From an uncultured Oscillospiraceae bacterium (GTDB lineage Bacteria; Bacillota; Clostridia; Oscillospirales; Oscillospiraceae), in the NCBI GenBank assembly GCA_947628265.1, contig CANQZF010000002.1, positions 1 through 28,334 of the forward strand: DNA of 28,334 nt. Direction: 5' to 3'. Each line of letters opens with the position of its first letter. Positions within the stretch are counted from its first letter, which is position 1. Made by a program: the position numbers and the translations under genes. The notes beneath the pieces are model-generated. The model did not search any database. It saw only the letters and a list, made by a program, of their open reading frames with translations, and was not told the origin of the DNA. Shown piece after piece: positions 1 to 8,734 of this stretch.

Positions 1-501
1 GTCTTCGCCGCCATGGGCACCGAGCTCCACTTCCGGGGCGATGCCCTGCGAGTCGTGGCCCGGGGGCGGCCGCTGCCCCCGGGGACTGTTGTCACAAAGC
101 CCTATCCCGGCTTTCCCACCGACGCCCAGCCGCCCCTGATGGCGGCGGCCCTCCGCTCGCGCGGCACGGGAGCGTTTGTGGAGACCATCTTCCAGAACCG
201 CTACCGCCACGTGCCGGAGCTATTGAGAATGGGGGCGGACATCCGGGTGGACGGGCGCGTGGCCATTGTCCAGGGCGTGGAGAAGCTCCACGCCGCCACG
301 GTGGAGGCCACGGACCTTAGGGGCGGCGCGGCCCTCGTGGTGGCGGCGCTCTCGGCGGAGGGGACCACCGAGATCCTGGAGACCCGGCACATAGACCGGG
401 GTTATGAGAACATTACGGAGACGCTAGCCTCCCTGGGGGCTCACGCCGAGAGAATAGACGGAAAGGACGACAGAGATGAAAAACTATGGTCGGAACGGTA
501 G
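1..501 (+). CDS. murA: UDP-N-acetylglucosamine 1-carboxyvinyltransferase, C-terminal part (cut by window start)
   Basis: MurA transfers enolpyruvate from PEP to UDP-GlcNAc, the first committed cytoplasmic step of peptidoglycan synthesis. Only the C-terminal ~166 codons are present; the reading frame is open from base 1, so the internal ATG at 13 is not the start. Seen in the sequence: the PGFPTDAQ motif (its Asp codon at 121 corresponds to the catalytic Asp of the E. coli enzyme), then ETIFQNRYRHVPEL, GVEKL, ATDLRGG and HIDRGYENI, all landmark MurA C-terminal motifs in the right order. The catalytic Cys loop lies upstream of the window. The end overlaps ftsQ by 26 bp, so the two are probably co-transcribed and translationally coupled. 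Family identity is certain; whether this is the MurA1 or MurA2 paralogue cannot be told from this fragment. Confidence 0.96.
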   Translation, partial: VFAAMGTELHFRGDALRVVARGRPLPPGTVVTKPYPGFPTDAQPPLMAAALRSRGTGAFVETIFQNRYRHVPELLRMGADIRVDGRVAIVQGVEKLHAATVEATDLRGGAALVVAALSAEGTTEILETRHIDRGYENITETLASLGAHAERIDGKDDRDEKLWSER

Positions 502-1234
502 ACGCGGCAGCGGGACCGCATTGTATGTCACCATGGCGGGGGCGTTCCTCGTCATAGCCGTTGTGGCGGCGCTGGGCCTCTTTTTCAAAATATCCGCCAT
601 CACCGTGGCGGGGGGAAAGAGGTACACCGATCAGGACATCATCAACGCCTCCGGCCTTGAGACCGACAGCAGCATCCTTTTCGTCAACATGAGCGGGGCG
701 GAGGTGCGGATCAAGAATGCCCTTCCCTACGTGGACAGCGTCAAGGTCACGCGAAAGCTCCCCGGCACCGTGGTCATCGAGGTGACGGAGATCGACCCCG
801 CCGCCTACTTCACCTCCGGCGGCAGCGTGTGGCTCATGGACGTGAGCGGCCGGATCCTGGAGCAGACCGACGGCCTGGGCGTCTCCGGCGTCACGGAGAT
901 CCGGGGCATCGCCCCGGAGACCCCGGAGATCAACAAGACCCTGAGCCTGGGCTCCTCGGAGAGTGTGCGCCTTCGGTGCCTCCTCAATATCCTGAAAATG
1001 CTCTCCGAGCGGGAGCGGCTGGAGCTCACCGAGTGGGTGGACGTGTCGAACCTTGCCTCCGTCACCTTTTACTGCAACGGCTACAGGATCAACGTCCATC
1101 AGGCCGACGACCTGGAGGACCTGAAGGGAAAATTCGACCTACTCAGAGACTTCTTCGAGGAATACTCCGAGCCCGGCCACGGCCAGGAGGTGGTCTATGT
1201 GGACGAGGGCGAATACTATAAATTCATGCAGTGA
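476..1234 (+). CDS. ftsQ: Cell division protein FtsQ/DivIB
   Basis: Bitopic divisome protein that bridges early and late division proteins and helps recruit the septal peptidoglycan synthase. The 252-residue product has a short basic cytoplasmic N-terminus (to about residue 15), one membrane segment at about 18-38, then an extracytoplasmic POTRA-like domain at about 39-105 (ITVAGGKRYTDQDII, then LPYVDSVKVTRKLPGTVVIEVTE), followed by a beta domain with WLMDVSGRILE. This is the normal FtsQ/DivIB layout and size. The ATG at 476 lies inside the end of murA, so expression is probably coupled to it. No ftsA follows; the next gene is ftsZ after 143 bp. The Gram-positive name would be DivIB; the position in a murA-ftsQ-ftsZ string supports the call. 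Confidence 0.9.
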   Translation: MKNYGRNGRRGSGTALYVTMAGAFLVIAVVAALGLFFKISAITVAGGKRYTDQDIINASGLETDSSILFVNMSGAEVRIKNALPYVDSVKVTRKLPGTVVIEVTEIDPAAYFTSGGSVWLMDVSGRILEQTDGLGVSGVTEIRGIAPETPEINKTLSLGSSESVRLRCLLNILKMLSERERLELTEWVDVSNLASVTFYCNGYRINVHQADDLEDLKGKFDLLRDFFEEYSEPGHGQEVVYVDEGEYYKFMQ

Positions 1235-1288
1235 TAGGCAAAATCGGAAAACAAATGCGTTTATTGAATAAAAATTCCATGTAAACAC

Positions 1289-1317
1289 TTGACCTTCCGG
1301 AAAAAAACGTTTAAAAT
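1289..1317 (+). promoter_or_regulatory. Sigma-A promoter of ftsZ
   Basis: TTGACC at 1289-1294, a 17-base spacer, TAAAAT at 1312-1317. A perfect TATAAT lies just downstream at 1323-1328 but has no partner -35 box at proper distance. The promoter would give a leader of about 50 bases before the ftsZ start, so ftsZ can be transcribed apart from murA-ftsQ. Confidence 0.75.
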
Positions 1318-1377
1318 AAAGCTATAATTATATACAAAAGAGCGTGCGGTCAAATCGCGCGCGGGGAGGATATAAAT

Positions 1378-2505
<1,128 letters not shown>

Positions 2506-2524
2506 GCATGACCCGCTTTATAAG

Positions 2525-2555
2525 ACCCGCTCCGGTTTCTCCGGGGCGGGTTTTT
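2525..2555 (+). terminator. Rho-independent terminator of ftsZ
   Basis: An 11-bp GC-rich stem (2525-2535 with 2541-2551, one G-T wobble), a 5-base loop and a T-run to 2555, starting 20 bases after the ftsZ stop. Confidence 0.88.
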
Positions 2556-2583
2556 GCGTTTTGCATTAAAAATTTACAAATCC

Positions 2584-2614
2584 TTAAACAACGTGCCGTT
2601 ATTTTGGCTACAAT
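2584..2614 (+). promoter_or_regulatory. Possible weak promoter of the zinc-ribbon membrane gene
   Basis: TACAAT at 2609-2614 is a good -10 box; the best -35 is a poor TTAAAC at 2584-2589 with a long 19-base spacer. The ftsZ terminator upstream means the next gene needs its own promoter, which favours this AT-rich stretch, but the match is weak. Confidence 0.4.
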
Positions 2615-2667
2615 AGAATGTACGGGATGTATCAAAACTGCATCATAGTTAAAGAAGGTTGGACTCT

Positions 2668-3072
2668 ATGATAAGGCGAATTCTCTATAACTTTTTCCAG
2701 GGCCGAAACGGCTTCGACTCCATCGCGAAGCTCACCTTGTGGCTGGCGGTGATCTTCGCGCTGCCGGCCATGTTCGGGGGCGTTACGGGCCTTGTTTTTA
2801 ACGGTATCTCCATGGTCCTGATGGTCTACACCTGGTGGCGCGTCCTCTCCCGGAACGTCTACAAGCGCCAGGCCGAGGTCCGCCGGTATTTCGACCGCAC
2901 CGCCGGCATCCGCCAGAAGCTCCGGAATTTGAAGACCCGCGTCTCCCAGCGCCGGGAATACAAATTCTTCACCTGCCCCACCTGCCACACCATGCTCCGC
3001 GTCCCCAGAGGAAAGGGAAAGATCCAGATCACCTGTAGAAAATGCGGAAACAGATTTTCCGGGAAAACATAA
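2668..3072 (+). CDS. Small membrane protein with C-terminal zinc ribbon (unknown function)
   Basis: I do not recognise a named function. The 134-residue product has an N-terminal amphipathic stretch, two hydrophobic segments at about 22-38 and 42-58 that probably form a membrane hairpin, a very basic region (about 60-97, many Arg and Lys), and a C-terminal zinc ribbon with CPTC (103-106) and CRKC (123-126) around a basic loop. The layout suggests a membrane-anchored protein with a cytoplasmic zinc ribbon that might bind nucleic acid or protein. The ATG at 2668 is chosen over an in-frame TTG at 2659 because the Shine-Dalgarno AGAAGG (2653-2657 region) is ten bases from the ATG but touches the TTG. 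It stands alone between the ftsZ terminator and a repeat-rich gap. Similar small zinc-ribbon membrane proteins occur in other Clostridia as hypothetical proteins. Confidence 0.8.
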   Translation: MIRRILYNFFQGRNGFDSIAKLTLWLAVIFALPAMFGGVTGLVFNGISMVLMVYTWWRVLSRNVYKRQAEVRRYFDRTAGIRQKLRNLKTRVSQRREYKFFTCPTCHTMLRVPRGKGKIQITCRKCGNRFSGKT

Positions 3073-3118
3073 AAGCTGTTCGCCGCAAACTTTTTTCAGG
3101 ATGCGGCGATAAACGGGA

Positions 3119-3197
3119 ACGGGCGGCCAAGAGAGGCCGCCCCTACATTTTTTAAGGGAACCACCCTCCGTAGGGGCCGCCTCTCTTGGCGGCCCGT
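3119..3197. repeat. Long imperfect inverted repeat (28-bp arms)
   Basis: The arms 3119-3146 and 3170-3197 are reverse complements except at two positions, separated by 23 bases. A further 17-base exact piece of one arm (GTAGGGGCGGCCTCTCT) recurs at 3413-3429. Each arm is itself partly self-complementary (GGCGGCC...GGCCGCC). This is the form of a dispersed intergenic hairpin element or a small non-autonomous mobile element; it could also serve as a terminator for the gene before it, though there is no T-run. Confidence 0.8.
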
Positions 3198-3249
3198 GCG
3201 CGGTGGGATGATATTGCGGGGAAAATTAACGCGCCATCCCCGAAAAAGG

Positions 3250-3277
3250 TATTCGCCGCAAACTTTTGCGGCGAATA
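3250..3277. repeat. 13-bp perfect inverted repeat
   Basis: Arms 3250-3262 and 3265-3277 (TATTCGCCGCAAA and its complement) with only two bases between. The arm sequence TTCGCCGCAAACTTTT also occurs at 3079-3094 just after the zinc-ribbon gene, so the motif is duplicated across the first inverted repeat. Confidence 0.75.
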
Positions 3278-3287
3278 ATTTTATACG

Positions 3288-3410
3288 CGGCGAAGCCGCA
3301 CCTTTTAAAAAAGCCCTCCCTTTGGGAGGGGGCAGGGGGTGGGGGTGGGTGGATAAACGGACCCACCCTGCCCATCGCTTCGCTCGGGCACCCCTCCCGG
3401 AGGGAGGGGC
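3288..3410 (-). repeat. Dispersed hairpin element, copy 1
   Basis: The reverse complement of this stretch matches 8942-9065 nearly base for base, including the hairpin CCCTCCC-TTT-GGGAGGG, the string GTGCCCGAGCGAAGCGATGG and GGGTGGGTCCGT. Both ends carry short hairpins, and an inverted GCGGC-TTC-GCCGC unit lies at the 5' edge (3288-3299). It is placed in the gap after a + strand gene and before the end of the minus-strand pot operon. Confidence 0.85.
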
Positions 3411-3466
3411 ATGTAGGGGCGGCCTCTCTGTCAAGAGCAACATGGGTCCAAACCCGCGCGCCGCGC

Positions 3467-3497
3467 AAAAAATCCCCTCCGCTTAAAGCGGAGGGGA
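3467..3497 (-). terminator. Rho-independent terminator of the pot operon
   Basis: Read on the minus strand, a 12-bp stem TCCCCTCCGCTT / AAGCGGAGGGGA is followed by six T residues, beginning 14 bases past the stop of the PotC-PotD gene. Confidence 0.9.
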
Positions 3498-3511
3498 CAA
3501 TTTTTATGCCT

Positions 3512-5521
3512 TTATATCCCCAAATCTATCCACAGATCGTTATAGAGCTTGCGGATGTTTCGGGGGAGGCAGATATACATTTCGCAGCGGTCCAGGACCT
3601 CCTGGGGGGCGGCCATGATGGCGTAGATGTCGGGGTCCAGCTCCTCGCCGTACTGCTCCTCGTACCAGGAGGGGTAGAGCTCCAGGGCTTTCGTGTTGGG
3701 GCTTGCGTACCAGATGGTGTCCATGTTCCGCAGGTTCGCGTCGGTGGAGGCGATGAAGTTTATCCACTTCATGGCGTTATCGTAGTTGGGCGCGTCCTTC
3801 AAAACGCACATGGCGTCCACGAACCAGTTGGAGCCCTCCTCCGGGATCACGAAGCGAAGGTCCTCGTTATTTTCCAGCATGGAGAGGTAGTCCCCGGCGT
3901 AGTAGGTGGCGAAGGCGGCGTTGCCGCCCTCCATGGTCTGGAAGACCTCGTCCATGACCTTGCCCTGGAAGACCCCGCGCCGGTTGGCGTCGGCCACCAG
4001 CTCGTAGGCCTCGCGGATCTCGTTGGGGTCTGTGGTGTTCATGGAGTAGCCCAGGTACTTTAAGGCGATGCCGAAGGCGTCCCGGGAGTTGTTGATGAGC
4101 AGCACCTGCCCCGCGTACTTGTCGTCGTAGAGGGCGGACCAGCTGGTGATCTCCTCGTCCACCATGGCGGCGTTGTAGATGATGCCCACGGTGCCCCAGG
4201 TGTAGGGGACGGTGTACTTGTTCTCCGGGTCGTAGGGGAGGTTGCGAAAGCGCGGGTCGATGAGCTCGAAGTTGGGGATCTGGGAGTAGTCCAGCTCCTC
4301 CAGCCGCCCCTCCTCGATGAGCTGGCTGATCATGTAGTCCGAGGGGACGATGACGTCGTAGTCCGCGCCGCCCAGCTCTAAAAGGGAGTAGAGCGTCTCG
4401 TTGGAGTCGGTGGTCTGGTAGTTCACGCGGATGCCGGTCTCGGCCTCGAACTCGTCAATGAGGCTCTCATCGATATACTCGCCCCAGGAGCAGACGTTGA
4501 CCACCGGGCGGCTGGTGGTGAAGGCGGTGAGGAACACCACGGTCACCAAAAACGCCGCGCACAGGGCCGCCGCCGTCACTCGCCGGGTGAGCTTTCCGCG
4601 GGGCGTGGCCATCCACTCCCGGAATTTCACCACCCGGGGATTTTCCCGGACGGGCTCCATGGAGGCCCGCTTGGCGGCTATCTTGGCCTGTTTGGCCGAG
4701 CGGACGTTGTTGATGATGAGCACAATCATCACCGCCAGGAACATGAGGGTACTGACGGCGTTGACCACCGGCGTCACCCGCTTTTTCGTCATGCCGTAGA
4801 TGGTCATGGCCAGAGTCTGGGTGGAGGACCCGGCGGTGAAGTAGCTGATCACGAAGTCGTCCACCGACATGGTGAAGGCGATAAGCGCCCCGGAGACGAT
4901 GCCGGGCTTTATTTCCGGCAAGATCACCTTGAAAAACGCCTGGATCCAGGTGCACCCCAGGTCCTGGGCCGCGTCCACAAGGTTGGAGTCCATCTGCCGA
5001 AGGCGCGGGGCCACGTTCAAAATGACGTAGGGGAGGTTAAAGGAGACGTGGGCGATCAGCAGCGTCCCCAGCCCCAGCGTCAGCCGCTCCGGGAAGTCGA
5101 TGAGGCTCTGCCAGGAGTTGAGCCACCGGGCGATGCCGCCCCAGCCCCGGAAAAAGGCCACGAAGAAGAGGCACAGCGCCACGCCCGTGACGATGTCGGC
5201 GTTCATCATGGGGAGGTCGTTGACCACCAAAATGGGGTCCCGCCACTTTTTTGAAAGGCTGTAGATGCCCACGGCCGCGAAGGTCCCCGCCACCGTGGCG
5301 ATGGCCGTGGCCAAAAGGGACACCAGGAGCGTGGTGGCGACACTCTCGATGACAAGCCGGTTGTGGAAGAGCTCCCCGTACCACCTAAGGGAGAAGCCCC
5401 GCCAGACGGCGGAGGAGCCCCCGGCGTTGAAGCTGAAGAAAATGAGAAGGAGAATGGGCAGATAGAGGAAGAGGAAGCACAGGGCGATAAGGGCGCGCCC
5501 TCCGAAGCGATTTTTCTTCAT
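3512..5521 (-). CDS. potCD: Polyamine ABC transporter: PotC permease fused to PotD substrate-binding protein
   Basis: The 669-residue product joins two normally separate subunits. Residues 1-275 are a PotC-type permease: six membrane segments, with the ATPase-docking EAA loop at about 182-207 (DAAQDLGCTWIQAF, then LPEIKPGI). A basic linker (about 275-313) leads to a seventh membrane segment (about 314-335), which would take the chain outside. Residues 340-669 are a PotD-type solute-binding domain: VCSWGEYIDESLIDEFEAET (343-362), SDYM (394-397), WGTVGIIYN (442-450), NWFVDAM (565-571; the Trp and Asp match PotD polyamine-pocket positions) and YASPN. So the receptor is anchored to its own channel and no lipoprotein signal is needed. 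The start overlaps the potB stop by one base (TGATG). Transport of spermidine or putrescine is inferred from family likeness. Confidence 0.93.
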   Translation of the reverse strand: MKKNRFGGRALIALCFLFLYLPILLLIFFSFNAGGSSAVWRGFSLRWYGELFHNRLVIESVATTLLVSLLATAIATVAGTFAAVGIYSLSKKWRDPILVVNDLPMMNADIVTGVALCLFFVAFFRGWGGIARWLNSWQSLIDFPERLTLGLGTLLIAHVSFNLPYVILNVAPRLRQMDSNLVDAAQDLGCTWIQAFFKVILPEIKPGIVSGALIAFTMSVDDFVISYFTAGSSTQTLAMTIYGMTKKRVTPVVNAVSTLMFLAVMIVLIINNVRSAKQAKIAAKRASMEPVRENPRVVKFREWMATPRGKLTRRVTAAALCAAFLVTVVFLTAFTTSRPVVNVCSWGEYIDESLIDEFEAETGIRVNYQTTDSNETLYSLLELGGADYDVIVPSDYMISQLIEEGRLEELDYSQIPNFELIDPRFRNLPYDPENKYTVPYTWGTVGIIYNAAMVDEEITSWSALYDDKYAGQVLLINNSRDAFGIALKYLGYSMNTTDPNEIREAYELVADANRRGVFQGKVMDEVFQTMEGGNAAFATYYAGDYLSMLENNEDLRFVIPEEGSNWFVDAMCVLKDAPNYDNAMKWINFIASTDANLRNMDTIWYASPNTKALELYPSWYEEQYGEELDPDIYAIMAAPQEVLDRCEMYICLPRNIRKLYNDLWIDLGI

Positions 5522-6396
5522 CAGAGCATCACCGCCTCTCCCTCGCCGTCGCCGAAGTGGTTCATCACCAGCATACAGATGACGACGATGACCATCATCA
5601 CCATGGCGATGGCGGCGCCCAGGTGGGGATTGTAGGCCCCGCCCAGGAACTGATTTTCAATGAGATCGCCCAGCATCATCTGGGTCCCGCCACCGAGAAG
5701 CCGGGAGATGGCGAAGGTGGAAACCGAGGGGACGAACACCATGGTGACGCCGGAGACGATGCCGGAGACGGAGAGGGGCAGGATGACCCGCCGGAATACC
5801 GTGGAGGAGTTGGCCCCCAGGTCCTGAGCCGCCTCGATGAGCCGGTGGTCCAGCTTTGTAAGGACCGTGTAGATGGGCAAGATCATGAAAGGCAGGTAGT
5901 TATACACCATCCCCAGCACCACGGCCCCAGGGGTGCGGATCATCTGGAAATACTCCACATCCGAGCCCGTCAGGCGGTTATAGAGGGCGATGACGCCTAT
6001 TTTTTGGAAGAGCTGATTCAAAAGCCCGTTATTTTCCAAAATCGCCATCCAGGAATAGGTCCGCAGGAGGAAGTTCATCCACATGGGCAGCATGATGAGG
6101 GCCATGGCCACCCGCTGAAAGCCGGGACCCTCACGGCTCATGAGGTACGCCACGGGGTAGCCGATGAGCAGACAGATGAGGGTCGCCACCAGCGCCAGCC
6201 AGAAGGACCGGCCGAAGACGCCCATGTAGAGGGACATGCCGGTGAAATTCTCAACGGACCCGGCAAGCTCCGTGCCCGTGGCCGTCTCCACCTCCACAGT
6301 GAGGGAGTAGACCAGCATGATGACAATGGGGATCACCACGAAGAGCGCCAACCAGATGACGTAGGGGACGGCGAAAAGACCGCGTTTAGTCCTCAT
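5521..6396 (-). CDS. potB: Spermidine/putrescine ABC transporter permease PotB
   Basis: Inner-membrane channel subunit that pairs with PotC. The 291-residue product has an N-terminal membrane segment (about 9-31), several further segments including [14 protein letters not shown] (103-116), the EAA loop [16 protein letters not shown] (188-203) then VILPLSVSG, and a last segment at about 260-279. Length and motif order are normal for PotB. The ATG at 6396 is preferred over one nine codons upstream (6423): it has GGAGGG eight bases before it and overlaps the potA stop by 11 bases (ATGAGGACTAA), while the upstream ATG has no visible ribosome binding site. It lies between potA and the potC-potD fusion in one operon, with potC starting in its stop codon. 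Confidence 0.93.
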   Translation of the reverse strand: MRTKRGLFAVPYVIWLALFVVIPIVIMLVYSLTVEVETATGTELAGSVENFTGMSLYMGVFGRSFWLALVATLICLLIGYPVAYLMSREGPGFQRVAMALIMLPMWMNFLLRTYSWMAILENNGLLNQLFQKIGVIALYNRLTGSDVEYFQMIRTPGAVVLGMVYNYLPFMILPIYTVLTKLDHRLIEAAQDLGANSSTVFRRVILPLSVSGIVSGVTMVFVPSVSTFAISRLLGGGTQMMLGDLIENQFLGGAYNPHLGAAIAMVMMVIVVICMLVMNHFGDGEGEAVML

Positions 6397-7567
6397 CTTC
6401 CGCGCCCTCCGCTTCCTCCTCATCGATGATGGTGGGGTCGTTTATCTCGTCGTACTCCTCGGAGTAGGAGGAGTAGTCCCCGAACATCCCGGAATACTTG
6501 CTCTTTTTCATGACGTGGAAGCCGTCGGGGTCGATCTTGATGCCGATGTGGGAGTCCACGGGGCAGTAGTCCGTGGTCTGGATGAGCCACTTAAAGCCGT
6601 AAAAATCCACAATGGTGTCGTAGTGGACGCCCTTGAAGGTGACGGAGGTCACCACGCCCCGGAGCTGTCCCTCCGCCTCGGAGACGATGTCCACGTCCTC
6701 GGGCCTTATGACCACGTCCACCGGCTCATCCTTTTCAAAGCCGGAATCGAGGCACGCGAAGCGCCGGTTGAAGATCTCAACGACCTTGTCCTCCCGCATG
6801 ATGCCGTCCACAATGTTGCTCTCGCCGATGAAGTCCGCCACAAAGGCGTTTTTCGGCTCGTTATATAGGTCCTCCGGGGTGCCGATCTGCTGGATGACGC
6901 CCTCATTCATGACCACCACGGTGTCGGACATGGCAAGGGCCTCCTCCTGGTCGTGGGTCACATTGATGAAGGTTATTCCCATCTGCTGCTGGATGCGCTT
7001 GAGTTCCTGCTGCATATCCTTGCGCAGCCGCATATCCAGCGCCCCCAAGGGCTCGTCAAGGAGGAGCACCTTGGGCCGGTTCACTAAGGCCCTGGCGATG
7101 GCCACGCGCTGCTGCTGCCCGCCGGACAGAGACGCAATGGAGCGGTGCTCGAAGCCCTTCAGGCTCACCACCTCCAGCATCTCCCGGACGCGCTGGTCGA
7201 TCTCCTCTTTTGATAGCTTGATCTTTTCCTTGCTCCCGTCCCCGGCGTCCTTGGGGATGCGCAGCCCGAAGGCCACGTTGTCGTAGACGTTCAGATGCGG
7301 GAACAGGGCGTATTTCTGGAACACCGTGTTGACCTGGCGCTTATAGGGCGGCAGGTCGTTGATCCTTTCGCCGTTGAAATAGACATCCCCCGAGGTCGGC
7401 GTCTGGAAGCCGCCGATGATCCGGAGCATAGTGGTCTTCCCGCACCCGGACGGGCCTAAAAGCGTAAGGAACTCCTTGTCGTTGAAGTAGATGTTCACAT
7501 TCTTGAGGACGGTCTCACCGTCGAACACCTGGGTCACGTCTTTGAGACGTATAAGCTCTTTGGACAT
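6386..7567 (-). CDS. potA: Spermidine/putrescine ABC transporter ATP-binding protein PotA
   Basis: Cytoplasmic ATPase that powers polyamine import with PotB and PotC. The 393-residue protein shows Walker A GPSGCGKT (38-45), Q-loop Gln84, ABC signature LSGGQQQR (147-154), Walker B VLLLDEP (167-173), D-loop LGALD and switch His205. A TOBE-type regulatory domain follows (about 290-350, with [11 protein letters not shown]). The last ~22 residues form an unusual strongly acidic tail ending AEGAEDED; its coding sequence also holds the potB ribosome binding site. First gene of the operon, with a GGGGGAGG site close before the ATG and a strong promoter about 120 bases upstream. ATPase identity is certain; the polyamine assignment rests on its operon partners. 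Confidence 0.94.
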   Translation of the reverse strand: MSKELIRLKDVTQVFDGETVLKNVNIYFNDKEFLTLLGPSGCGKTTMLRIIGGFQTPTSGDVYFNGERINDLPPYKRQVNTVFQKYALFPHLNVYDNVAFGLRIPKDAGDGSKEKIKLSKEEIDQRVREMLEVVSLKGFEHRSIASLSGGQQQRVAIARALVNRPKVLLLDEPLGALDMRLRKDMQQELKRIQQQMGITFINVTHDQEEALAMSDTVVVMNEGVIQQIGTPEDLYNEPKNAFVADFIGESNIVDGIMREDKVVEIFNRRFACLDSGFEKDEPVDVVIRPEDVDIVSEAEGQLRGVVTSVTFKGVHYDTIVDFYGFKWLIQTTDYCPVDSHIGIKIDPDGFHVMKKSKYSGMFGDYSSYSEEYDEINDPTIIDEEEAEGAEDED

Positions 7568-7643
7568 TATCCTCCCCCTCTTTTCGCGCGGGCATCTTCT
7601 TATTATATGTATACGGTGCCCGCGTACAGTTTAATAAATCTGT

Positions 7644-7677
7644 AATCCGCGGGTCGCTTCCAGCAAACCCGCGGATT
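7644..7677 (-). promoter_or_regulatory. 11-bp perfect inverted repeat in the pot operon leader
   Basis: AATCCGCGGGT at 7644-7654 is repeated inverted at 7667-7677 with 12 bases between. It starts about ten bases downstream of the -10 box, at or just after the expected transcription start. It may be an operator for a dimeric repressor or an RNA hairpin; the following bases (ACAGATTTATT on the minus strand) are too poor in T for a confident terminator, though it could weakly stop read-through from the pseudouridine synthase gene. Confidence 0.7.
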
Positions 7678-7686
7678 GACGGATTA

Positions 7687-7715
7687 AATATACAGAGTAT
7701 TGGCCTTGTTGTCAA
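7687..7715 (-). promoter_or_regulatory. Sigma-A promoter of the pot operon
   Basis: On the minus strand, TTGACA (7715-7710), a 17-base spacer and TATATT (7692-7687). Perfect -35 and one mismatch in -10. It lies ten bases after the stop codon of the upstream minus-strand gene. Confidence 0.85.
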
Positions 7716-7725
7716 TATGATTTTT

Positions 7726-8679
7726 TCATTCTCCAAACAAAAATTCGACAAAATCCGGCTCGGGGATCTGAAATTCCCTTTTATTGAGATAATCGAGGAC
7801 CCCGGCGCCGGTTTTAAAGGAAAACCGGAGCTTATAGGAGCACAGCGCCTGTCCCGGGAGGGCTGCGGTGGCCTTGTCCGTGCCGTACTTCCCGTCCCCC
7901 ACCAGGGGGTGCCCGGCGGCGGCCAGCTGGGCCCTGATCTGGTGGGTGCGGCCCGTCAAAAGCTCACACTCCAAAAGAGCAAGGCCGTTTTTCACCCGGA
8001 GGGTCCTATAGCGGGTCCTGGCCGTGAGCGCCCCCGGCTCCGGCTTTTCCCGGACGTATACCCGGTTTTTCACGGCGTCCTTGAAGAGATACCCGGAAAG
8101 CTCCCCCTCCGGCGGCTCCAGTGCGCCGTGGACGGCGGCAAGGTAGAATTTGTCGATCTCCCGGTTTTTGATCTTTTCGTCCAGCACCCGGAGGGCCGGG
8201 GCGTTCTTGGCGGCGATGACCAGACCCTGGGTATTCCGGTCGATGCGGTTGGCGAGAGCGGGGGAGAAGGAGTTCTCCGCCTTGGGGTCCCACTCGCCTT
8301 TTTTATAGAGGTAGGCTTTGATGTTGGCGATGAGGGTATTAAATTCCCACCCGTCCCCGGCGTGGCACAGCACCCCCGCCAGCTTGTTCGCCAGAAGGAT
8401 ATTTTCGTCCTCGTAGACCACACGGACCCGGGGCACGTTTATTTTGAGCCAAGAGTTCTCCTCCGTGGGCCGGTCAAAAAACTCATCATTAATATAAATT
8501 TGTACGGTGTCCCCGAAAGCCAGCCGCGCGTCCCTTTTCGCGGCCTTCCCGTTGACCTTGACCCGCTTTAAGCGGATATATTTTTGCAGCAGCGCCTCCG
8601 GCAGCAGCGGCGCCGCCTTCCCCACGAACCGGTCCACCCGTTGCCCGGCGTCATTTTGATTAACTCTAAATTCCTTCAT
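7726..8679 (-). CDS. RluA-family 23S rRNA/tRNA pseudouridine synthase
   Basis: Isomerises uridine to pseudouridine in RNA. The 317-residue protein has an N-terminal S4-like RNA-binding domain (about 12-62, with GQRVDRFVGK and KYIRLKRVKVNG), then the RluA catalytic domain: YEDENILLANKLAGVLCH (89-106), catalytic motif NRIDRNTQGLVIAAK with Asp147, KFYLAAVHG, and ELLTGRTHQIRAQLAAAGHPLVGDGKYG. Domain order and length fit RluC/RluD-like enzymes; which uridine is modified cannot be read from sequence. The motif RIDRNTQG replaces the usual RLDxxTSG, as seen in some Firmicute members. The ATG at 8679 has GGGGGCGGGG just upstream and an extended -10 promoter about 30 bases before it. It is transcribed toward the pot operon, whose promoter follows directly. 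Confidence 0.93.
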   Translation of the reverse strand: MKEFRVNQNDAGQRVDRFVGKAAPLLPEALLQKYIRLKRVKVNGKAAKRDARLAFGDTVQIYINDEFFDRPTEENSWLKINVPRVRVVYEDENILLANKLAGVLCHAGDGWEFNTLIANIKAYLYKKGEWDPKAENSFSPALANRIDRNTQGLVIAAKNAPALRVLDEKIKNREIDKFYLAAVHGALEPPEGELSGYLFKDAVKNRVYVREKPEPGALTARTRYRTLRVKNGLALLECELLTGRTHQIRAQLAAAGHPLVGDGKYGTDKATAALPGQALCSYKLRFSFKTGAGVLDYLNKREFQIPEPDFVEFLFGE

Positions 8680-8705
8680 ACCCCGCCCCCGCCGGTTTTT
8701 TCTCC

Positions 8706-8734
8706 ATTATAGCAGATGGGAGGCAATTTTAAAA
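8706..8734 (-). promoter_or_regulatory. Extended -10 promoter of the pseudouridine synthase gene
   Basis: The minus strand reads TGCTATAAT (8714-8706), a perfect -10 with TGN extension. The -35 position (8734-8729, TTTTAA) is weak, as is common with extended -10 promoters. Confidence 0.65.

Larger units (their letters stand above)
3073..3511. repeat. Gene-free stretch filled with GC-rich hairpin repeats
   Basis: No credible gene lies here; open frames in the stretch are by-products of GC-rich repeats. It holds, in order: a TTCGCCGCAAAC motif at 3079-3090, a long imperfect inverted repeat (3119-3197), a 13-bp inverted repeat (3250-3277), a copy of a larger hairpin element (3288-3410), a fragment of the first inverted repeat (3413-3430), and a minus-strand terminator (3467-3497). 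Confidence 0.8.

Noticed and set aside
3196..3486. Open frames across the 3073-3511 gap that could be read as small proteins.
   Set aside because: They run through hairpin repeats on both strands, lack a sensible ribosome binding site and give low-complexity Gly/Pro/Arg products.
7717..8571. A 284-codon open frame on the + strand.
   Set aside because: It is antisense to the well-supported pseudouridine synthase gene; long opposite-strand frames are expected at this GC content.
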